A DNA stretch of 5,116 nt from Oxalobacteraceae bacterium. Its GTDB lineage: Bacteria; Pseudomonadota; Gammaproteobacteria; Burkholderiales; Burkholderiaceae_D. The DNA lies in contig CANGFL010000141.1 in assembly GCA_947453015.1 (NCBI GenBank), positions 1-5,116 of the forward strand, in the 5' to 3' direction. Numbering within the stretch: position 1 is the stretch's first letter; the number at the start of each line of letters is the position of its first letter. This document shows, one piece after another, positions 1-3,726 of this stretch. Made by a program: the position numbers and the translations under genes. The notes below the pieces were generated by a model. That model was not told where the DNA came from. It did not search any database and saw only the letters and a list, made by a program, of their open reading frames with translations.

Positions 1-47
1 AATATGCTGCGCTGCAAAAAGCTCTTTTCAGACAATTTGCTGGTCAT
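1..47 (-). CDS. Possible 5' end of a further minus-strand gene (partial, runs off the window)
   Basis: An ATG at 45-47 on the minus strand opens a frame that stays open to the window edge and reads MTSKLSEKSFLQRSI. An in-frame stop lies eight codons upstream, so this ATG is the first one available. It lies 30 bases beyond the stop of the RodZ-like gene, in the same direction, which fits a downstream gene in the same transcript. No convincing Shine-Dalgarno is visible, only 15 codons can be seen, and no family is recognisable. It may be chance. A plus-strand frame is also open across 1-72, so coding on the other strand cannot be excluded. Confidence 0.25.
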   Translation of the reverse strand, partial: MTSKLSEKSFLQRSI

Positions 48-77
48 GCGACCAAGCGTGAACTTTTTCTAATTTTC

Positions 78-1103
78 CTACTGGGCGGCAGGTTCGGTTG
101 TTTCAACCGGTGCCGGTTGAGAGGTCGGGATCAGCTTCATCGCCTCGGCTTCGGATGGGATTTTGACTCTAAATCCCTGCAGATAAATCTCGATTTGCGC
201 TAACTGGCTAGACCGAACAACATAAGGCGGCTTGCCACCCACGGCTTGACCCACCATAGGCTTGAGATCGATTAGGCGCGATTTACCTGTGGCGTCAGAT
301 ATGCAGACTGAACCGCCCTTGGGGCTGATAACGTAGAGCTTGGAGTCCGATTTTCGTTGATAGATTGGCGACCAGCTTTTTACATCAGCGGTGCTGCTTG
401 ACTGGCATTCACCGCTTGCGTCGGTGGCCGCCGCCAAAGCAGGCTCACGTTTACTGTCTTTGGAGTTTTTATCTTCTTTGACGTCTTTCACGTCTTTGGT
501 ATCGAGCGAGGGAGCTGGGGTCGGCACAGCTTTAACCTCCGGTGCGGCTTTGGCTGGCGGGGGCAGGTTAGCAGCTACGGCTTTGGGTGTTGCCGATGGA
601 GGTGGTACCGGCTTATCGACAGGGTTGGCCACTGCTTCAGCAGTGACTTCATTTTCAGGGCTTTCATCCTTAGAGCCGCGGATTTTCGCGTAGATGGCTA
701 ACAAAATGCAGACCACGATGGCCGTTATCGTCATCAAGCGGCGAACTTCCGCATTTCGCTCCACAGCCGCCAGGCGCAAATCTGCGGGTTCAGTGATGTC
801 AGAGTGAGCCATCATTGATGGCGGTGCGTCTTCGGGTATGGGAATGGTTTGATTAGCTCCGGGCCCCGTTACGATCTCATCGTAAGGAATATCCAACGCC
901 GCAGAGTACTTCCGAACAGCCAGTAGTTTGTGGGCTGGCGTGTAGAAAGGGCGATTACCACCGTCTTCCATATGCTGGATTTGCTCACGCGAGAGCGTCA
1001 CTGCCGCTGCCATGTCCGTTATCGACATGCCGCGCTCTTCCCGTGCAGCCTTCAGGCGTGCACCGTCAACGTTAATAGCATCAAAGTCGATTTCGGTCTT
1101 CAT
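78..1103 (-). CDS. RodZ-like protein: cytoplasmic HTH, one membrane segment, periplasmic DUF4115-like domain
   Basis: Numbered from the ATG at 1103 (341 residues). Residues about 15-78 form an XRE/HTH_25-like domain (starts LKAAREERGMS). Residues 119-122 (EVRR) are basic and precede a single membrane helix at about 123-141, giving an N-in, C-out topology. A Pro/Ala-rich linker follows (about 160-202), then six xK(D/E/N) tripeptides (202-219). The C-terminal domain (about 244-316, with VCISDATGK and IYLQGFRVKIP) matches the beta-rich DUF4115 pattern of RodZ. RodZ links MreB to the envelope and helps set rod shape; that role is family knowledge. The usual rodZ neighbours (ispG, pilF) are not visible, so this may be a paralogue. 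Cys233 and Cys267 are both periplasmic and could form a disulfide. An ATG four codons upstream (1115) is the alternative start; 1103 is preferred because GGGA lies six bases before it. Confidence 0.75.
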   Translation of the reverse strand: MKTEIDFDAINVDGARLKAAREERGMSITDMAAAVTLSREQIQHMEDGGNRPFYTPAHKLLAVRKYSAALDIPYDEIVTGPGANQTIPIPEDAPPSMMAHSDITEPADLRLAAVERNAEVRRLMTITAIVVCILLAIYAKIRGSKDESPENEVTAEAVANPVDKPVPPPSATPKAVAANLPPPAKAAPEVKAVPTPAPSLDTKDVKDVKEDKNSKDSKREPALAAATDASGECQSSSTADVKSWSPIYQRKSDSKLYVISPKGGSVCISDATGKSRLIDLKPMVGQAVGGKPPYVVRSSQLAQIEIYLQGFRVKIPSEAEAMKLIPTSQPAPVETTEPAAQ

Positions 1104-1120
1104 GGTCTGTCCCATTCGGG

Positions 1121-1168
1121 CTTATCGGGGCGATGTGTTTTACCTGCGTCTCGCAAACTTCCGATAAG
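1121..1168 (-). promoter_or_regulatory. 8-base inverted repeat in the leader of the RodZ-like gene
   Basis: CTTATCGG at 1121-1128 and CCGATAAG at 1161-1168 are perfect reverse complements separated by 32 bases. On the minus-strand transcript the second arm ends 17 bases before the preferred start at 1103, or 5 bases before the alternative start at 1115. Both arms lie downstream of the candidate promoter at 1176-1214, so the pair could fold in the mRNA leader. It could equally be two half-sites for a DNA-binding protein. No U-tract follows, so it is not an intrinsic terminator. Confidence 0.4.
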
Positions 1169-1175
1169 TTTCCTT

Positions 1176-1214
1176 AAGATAACATCGAATACGGAAAATG
1201 TTAGGATTTGTCAG
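1176..1214 (-). promoter_or_regulatory. Candidate sigma70-type promoter(s) for the RodZ-like gene
   Basis: Two overlapping matches are seen on the minus strand. The first has CTAACA (1199-1204), a 17-base spacer, and TATCTT (1176-1181) preceded by TGT, giving an extended -10. The second has CTGACA (1209-1214), a 17-base spacer, and TATTCG (1186-1191). The first has the better -10 and the second the better -35. Either would give a leader of about 55-80 bases before the start at 1103. These are matches by eye only. Confidence 0.4.
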
Positions 1215-1253
1215 CGGTCTTGGACGGCAACCCTGCACTTACCCAGTAAATAA

Positions 1254-1607
1254 TCAGGTAAAAAATCGTTCCAGACTACTGAGAGGGACACCATAGCCTC
1301 GCGCTAGGCGCACCATAGTTCGAAATCCGGGTTCGCCATACGAGCCGCTTTCAATCTTGGAGACCGTTGGCAGTGATACCCCGCTCGCAGGGTTGTCATT
1401 CAATTGGCTGGCTCGGCAGACATCAATTTTGCTCATGTGCCGTGCCAGACGAACAGCGGCCAGGTATTCATGGCAATCGTTAAAGTCGTCAGCTGAAATA
1501 TCTGCCAGCCACTTTTTGGAGATTTCAGCCAACGACCCATTTTCCTTGGTCGTTAATGACTCACGAGCGATGACTTTGACCTCGGTGAGCCGGGTGCTGT
1601 TTGGCAT
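1254..1607 (-). CDS. Small XRE-family helix-turn-helix protein
   Basis: The product has 117 residues. The C-terminal half (about 49-114) reads as an XRE/Cro-type HTH: a first helix with EYLAAVRLARHMS, a second with IDVCRASQL, then the recognition helix LPTVSKIESG and closing helices with FRTMVRLARGYGVPLSSLERF. The turn between helices two and three (NDNPASGVS) is longer than in a typical Cro-like HTH. The first 45 residues match no domain I recognise. A strong Shine-Dalgarno (GAGGGAG) six bases upstream fixes the start at 1607. It is probably a DNA-binding regulator acting in the cytoplasm, with unknown targets. It lies between the response regulator and the RodZ-like gene on the same strand, with about 140 bases on either side, so it may be its own transcription unit. 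An antitoxin role is possible for such a small HTH protein, but no toxin gene adjoins it. Confidence 0.75.
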   Translation of the reverse strand: MPNSTRLTEVKVIARESLTTKENGSLAEISKKWLADISADDFNDCHEYLAAVRLARHMSKIDVCRASQLNDNPASGVSLPTVSKIESGSYGEPGFRTMVRLARGYGVPLSSLERFFT

Positions 1608-1613
1608 GCAAAT

Positions 1614-1620
1614 CTCCCTC
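1614..1620 (-). promoter_or_regulatory. Strong ribosome binding site of the XRE-type gene
   Basis: The minus strand reads GAGGGAG followed by ATTTGC and then the ATG at 1607. The six-base spacing is near optimal, and this is the clearest Shine-Dalgarno on the minus strand here. It decides the start codon. Confidence 0.7.
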
Positions 1621-1630
1621 TAAGTGTTCT

Positions 1631-1666
1631 TTGCCGACCAGCACTGCTAGTGGGCGTGTACGGCAA
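1631..1666 (-). promoter_or_regulatory. Nested inverted repeat upstream of the XRE-type gene
   Basis: TTGCCG at 1631-1636 pairs with CGGCAA at 1661-1666. Inside, CACT at 1642-1645 pairs with AGTG at 1649-1652 around a three-base loop. The nested dyad ends about ten bases upstream of the Shine-Dalgarno at 1614-1620. It could be an operator bound by the XRE protein itself, as is common for this family, or a leader hairpin. No T-run follows on either strand, which argues against a terminator. Confidence 0.4.
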
Positions 1667-1752
1667 CCAATGTAACTTCTAGTTTTAGGGTAGAGAAAAA
1701 TTTCACTTGGGAAAATAGACCCTGAGGGCAAGTTCCGTTCTATCAGCCTAAC

Positions 1753-2442
1753 TTAGTCATGTGTCAGGTCAATGATGCGTGCTAGTTCGATAACATTATT
1801 AGCTCCGAGCTTGCTCATCATGTGCATACGATGCAGTTTTACGGTTCTGACGGCGATCCCAAGTTTGTCAGCAATATCTCGATTCAAAAGCCCAGCCGCC
1901 ACCATATGGGCAATTTGTGTTTCGCGATCGGTCAGTGTGGCAATCCGGCTACGTAAGTCCGTGGATTGCCTCTGATCTTCTTGCTCATTACTATTTTTGG
2001 CCAGGGCTTCGCTGATGACGGCCAGTAGGTCTTCTTCCGCAAAGGGCTTGATTAGAAAGTCAACGGCGCCGTTTTTAAGAGCTTGAACGGCTTCACGGGC
2101 ACCACTACCTCCGCTCATGAAAACAATCGGCGTATTTTCAGATAGCTCTTGCAGCTTCTTCTGTAGTTCAAGGCCCGTCAATTCCGGCATTTTTACATCG
2201 AGAAGCAGGCAGCGCGGTCCCGGGAATTGAGCCAAGTTAGGATCGAGCGCAGTTAGATAAGACACCGCCGAGGGATACGATTTAGTCGCATAACCTTCTA
2301 ATTCGAGCATAGCCACGACCGCTTCGCGAATCGCCGTATCGTCATCAATGACGGTGATGCAGCCACGCGCATAGCATTCCGCTTCACGTTGATCGTGAAT
2401 GGTAATAACTGGACGTATCGGCCTTTGAGTCATGACGCACAT
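1753..2442 (-). CDS. Orphan two-component response regulator, FixJ/NarL type (REC + LuxR-type HTH)
   Basis: The product has 229 residues. A 28-residue N-terminal extension precedes the receiver domain (about 29-148). The acidic pocket is D33/D34 in VIDDD, the phosphoacceptor is D82 in LLLDVKMPELTG, the switch residue is S110 in VFMSGGSG (Thr is commoner), and the conserved Lys is K132 in DFLIKPF. A linker rich in Glu, Gln and Asn (149-163) leads to a LuxR/GerE-type HTH (about 167-224) with LTDRETQIAHMVAAGL and TVKLHRMHMMSKLGA. All residues needed for phosphorylation are present, so it is probably a phosphorylation-controlled transcription factor. No histidine kinase is visible in the window. 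AGGGAAGG lies directly upstream of the ATG at 2442; an in-frame ATG at 2433 is the alternative start. The leader carries several inverted repeats, including one over the ribosome binding site. Confidence 0.9.
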   Translation of the reverse strand: MCVMTQRPIRPVITIHDQREAECYARGCITVIDDDTAIREAVVAMLELEGYATKSYPSAVSYLTALDPNLAQFPGPRCLLLDVKMPELTGLELQKKLQELSENTPIVFMSGGSGAREAVQALKNGAVDFLIKPFAEEDLLAVISEALAKNSNEQEDQRQSTDLRSRIATLTDRETQIAHMVAAGLLNRDIADKLGIAVRTVKLHRMHMMSKLGANNVIELARIIDLTHD

Positions 2443-2445
2443 GCC

Positions 2446-2542
2446 TTCCCTAGTGGCAGGCGATAGAAATCGCCCGCAGTCGGGATCTTGCCAGCCTTTG
2501 CTTATGCGGCTTGTATCTAAATTACTTTTCCCGACTAGGGAA
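2446..2542 (-). promoter_or_regulatory. Structured leader / operator region of the response regulator gene
   Basis: Three perfect inverted repeats interlock here. TTCCCTAGT (2446-2454) pairs with ACTAGGGAA (2534-2542); the first arm is the complement of the ribosome binding site AGGGAA. GGCGAT (2459-2464) pairs with ATCGCC (2469-2474) around AGAA. AGTCGGGA (2478-2485) pairs with TCCCGACT (2529-2536), enclosing a weaker AGCC/GGCT stem (2493-2496, 2508-2511). The outer and third pairs share only 2534-2536, so six outer pairs plus the other two helices could form a three-way junction. Whether this acts as RNA or as a set of protein sites depends on where transcription starts. Confidence 0.4.
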
Positions 2543-2547
2543 TTATA
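2542..2547 (-). promoter_or_regulatory. Perfect TATAAT -10 box upstream of the response regulator gene
   Basis: The minus strand reads CC-TATAAT-TCCC. Transcription would be expected to start around 2534-2536, exactly where the AGTCGGGA arm begins, giving a leader of about 93 bases. No good -35 is found at 16-18 bases (the hexamers are like ATCTTC) and there is no TGn extension. If the promoter is real it probably depends on an activator. Confidence 0.45.
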
Positions 2548-2599
2548 GGATGCCAGGCCCGACAGAAGATTGCCCTGAGGGGCACAGCAACTAATGCGT

Positions 2600-2617
2600 C
2601 AATCGCACACCAATCGC
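2600..2617 (+). repeat. Two direct repeats CAATCGC, 11 bases apart
   Basis: CAATCGC occurs at 2600-2606 and again at 2611-2617, a period of 11 bases or about one helical turn. On the minus strand they lie about 65-80 bases upstream of the start expected from the TATAAT at 2542-2547. That position and phasing suit a class I activator dimer. Only two copies are present, so chance is possible. Confidence 0.35.
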
Positions 2618-2623
2618 TAGACC

Positions 2624-2953
2624 TTATTTACCAAATGCCAGCCAACTTTGACCAGGATAAGGTGACTGCGAGCGACGCTTACGTTTGCCGCCTGTTACTG
2701 GCTGCAATAAAAGTGAGGCAGGCACCAGGTAATCGACACTTTTTCGTATGGCCAGCATCTGCTCTGATTTTGATAGCCGCATTAAGCTGTAAATGGTTTC
2801 TCGTAGCAGGTACTGCTCACGATCGGTTTTCATGAGGTTATCTGGGACGTTGAGGAATTCTTCAATCAACGTATCGGAAACCGAGTTGGAGTCAATCATG
2901 TGATTTTTCATATCAGTGCGCGAGTTAATGATCGGAAATGGAAGTCTATCCAT
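2624..2953 (-). CDS. Small hypothetical protein, function not recognised
   Basis: Numbered from the ATG at 2953 (109 residues). I do not recognise a family. The central part (about 27-76) looks strongly helical and amphipathic, with LIEEFLN, DREQYLLRETIYSLMRL and SKSEQMLAIRKSVDYL. The tail is basic (KRKRR at 90-94) and ends with an aromatic segment (SWLAFGK). No membrane span, signal peptide or metal-binding motif is seen. It could be a small nucleic-acid-binding or adaptor protein, but that is a guess from charge alone. The preferred ATG has only a weak purine-rich stretch before it (GAAGCGAAGA). A TTG at 2965 and ATGs at 2911 and 2899 are alternatives. It is divergent from the TraR/DksA-type gene and upstream of the response regulator with a 181-base gap. 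Confidence 0.6.
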   Translation of the reverse strand: MDRLPFPIINSRTDMKNHMIDSNSVSDTLIEEFLNVPDNLMKTDREQYLLRETIYSLMRLSKSEQMLAIRKSVDYLVPASLLLQPVTGGKRKRRSQSPYPGQSWLAFGK

Positions 2954-3007
2954 TCTTCGCTTCAATGATAGAGGTTAGCGATTGAGGCAGATCAAGAGCT
3001 GTGAGTC

Positions 3008-3036
3008 ATTTGATTTTTGATAAGTGTGTGTTTCAA
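3008..3036 (-). promoter_or_regulatory. Candidate promoter for the hypothetical gene
   Basis: On the minus strand TTGAAA (3031-3036) is followed by a 17-base spacer and TCAAAT (3008-3013). These match the sigma70 consensus at five and four of six positions. The expected start near 3001 would give a leader of about 48 bases before the ATG at 2953. The -35 lies five bases from the ATTCATGAAT palindrome (3041-3050), a possible regulator site. Assigned by eye. Confidence 0.35.
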
Positions 3037-3040
3037 AAAA

Positions 3041-3050
3041 ATTCATGAAT
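3041..3050. repeat. Perfect 10-base palindrome ATTCATGAAT
   Basis: ATTCATGAAT equals its own reverse complement. It sits in the divergent region just upstream of the candidate minus-strand promoter (3008-3036) and about 170 bases before the plus-strand start. It is a candidate operator half-site or dimer site. The symmetry does not extend beyond ten bases, and AT-rich sequence makes chance palindromes commoner. Confidence 0.3.
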
Positions 3051-3218
3051 CTTCAGCTCAAGGTAAAACAAAAAACACTGCATGGAGTTTCTTATCGAAG
3101 ATCAAAATATTTTTTCTAATTTACCAACAGAATTGACCTTATGCGCATTGAGTCAGGCAAGTTTTTTCTAATGCTTGCGCTACTCATTCGCCATTCACTG
3201 CAGCGCATAGGGACGGCT

Positions 3219-3614
3219 ATGGAAAATCTTAGTAAGCAAGAAAGAGAACAACTTAAAAAAATACTCTTGGCGCGTGATCAAACGCTGCGAGAAGAAATAC
3301 GACGCGAGATCAGTCTGCAAAATGAATACGCCGAAGTGGCTAGTGAGGTGCCCGATTCTGGTGATTTGGCCTTTGCTAATCTTTCTATGGATATCGGAAA
3401 TGCGGCTGTTGCTCGTGATGCACATGAGTTGCGAGCAATTAGTTATGCCTTAAAGCGATTGGAAGGTGAATCCTACGGCGAGTGCATTTCGTGCGGCTAT
3501 GACATTCCATTTAAGCGCCTAATGGCCATCCCTACCGCCGAGCGCTGTGCTCCTTGCCAGAGAAATTTCGAAAGTACTCATCATCAAGATGGTGCGCGAG
3601 GTATGAGTATGTAA
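3219..3614 (+). CDS. Short TraR/DksA-family zinc-finger regulator
   Basis: The product has 131 residues. The N-terminal part (about 1-80) is a charged helical hairpin with the tip motif DSGDLA (D46, D49, A51), matching the DxxDxA of DksA that reaches into the RNA polymerase secondary channel. The C-terminal four-cysteine zinc finger is CISC (C89, C92) and CAPC (C110, C113), with 17 residues between the pairs, the canonical DksA/TraR spacing. Proteins of this family bind RNA polymerase directly and tune initiation, often with ppGpp; that role is family knowledge. It is shorter than E. coli DksA (151 residues), so it is probably an accessory paralogue. The frame is open from an ATG at 3141, but the extra 26 residues are hydrophobic and unlike the family, and AGGGA lies five bases before the ATG at 3219. 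It is divergent from the hypothetical gene. Confidence 0.88.
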   Translation: MENLSKQEREQLKKILLARDQTLREEIRREISLQNEYAEVASEVPDSGDLAFANLSMDIGNAAVARDAHELRAISYALKRLEGESYGECISCGYDIPFKRLMAIPTAERCAPCQRNFESTHHQDGARGMSM

Positions 3615-3663
3615 CAGCCAGGGTAATGCGTGATTCGTTTTGGTGCGAAGGGTGGCTCAACGT

Positions 3664-3705
3664 CATTGGCAGCATTTTGTTACAGTGTGCGATCTTAGGC
3701 CAATG
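3664..3705 (+). promoter_or_regulatory. 7-base inverted repeat upstream of the permease gene
   Basis: CATTGGC (3664-3670) and GCCAATG (3699-3705) are perfect reverse complements 28 bases apart, ending 21 bases before the permease ATG. No U-tract follows, so it does not look like a terminator for the TraR/DksA-type gene. It may be an operator or a leader stem. I found no convincing promoter in the 112-base gap (3615-3726), so the permease could also be read through from the gene upstream. Confidence 0.3.
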
Positions 3706-3726
3706 CGTCGCAAAATCCCCTAGTCA

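Larger units (their letters stand above)
2954..3218. promoter_or_regulatory. AT-rich divergent intergenic region between the hypothetical and TraR/DksA-type genes
   Basis: This 265-base region must hold the promoters of both divergent genes. It is visibly more AT-rich than the flanking genes, especially 3001-3125. It contains a perfect palindrome ATTCATGAAT (3041-3050), two copies of TTTTTTCTAAT (3110-3120 and 3162-3172), and a small dyad GCAAG/CTTGC (3157-3161, 3174-3178) around the second copy. TTGACC at 3133-3138 has no -10 at normal spacing. TCTAAT inside each T-rich copy is a possible -10 for the plus-strand gene, but the matching -35 sequences are poor. Confidence 0.5.

Noticed and set aside
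1..77. AAAAAGCTCTTTT with flanking CTG/CAG as a terminator after the RodZ-like gene
   Set aside because: The stem is imperfect and AT-only apart from its ends, and a possible coding start (45-47) lies within the same stretch.
391..693. Open frame of 100 codons on the plus strand
   Set aside because: It lies wholly antisense to the linker-coding part of the RodZ-like gene. Its Ser/Ala/Gly/Leu-rich product is what a Pro/Ala/Lys-rich gene gives on the opposite strand.
930..1253. Open frame of 107 codons on the plus strand
   Set aside because: It overlaps the N-terminal HTH of the RodZ-like gene and its promoter region. The product has no recognisable domain and no ribosome binding site.
1720..1728. 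CCCTGAGGG palindrome downstream of the response regulator, with a similar one at 2571-2584, as intrinsic terminators
   Set aside because: The stems are only three to five base pairs and the following T-runs are short or absent. The second lies in the gap after the hypothetical gene but also without a U-tract.
3133..3138. TTGACC as a -35 box for the TraR/DksA-type gene
   Set aside because: At 16-18 base spacing the -10 position reads GGCAAG or similar, with no match to TATAAT.
3141..3218. Longer N-terminus for the TraR/DksA-type protein from the ATG at 3141
   Set aside because: The extra 26 residues are hydrophobic and not typical of the family. No Shine-Dalgarno precedes 3141, while AGGGA is well placed before 3219.
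3616..3657. AGCCA/TGGCT with inner TTCG/CGAA as a terminator of the TraR/DksA-type gene
   Set aside because: The stem is short and interrupted and no U-tract follows 3657.
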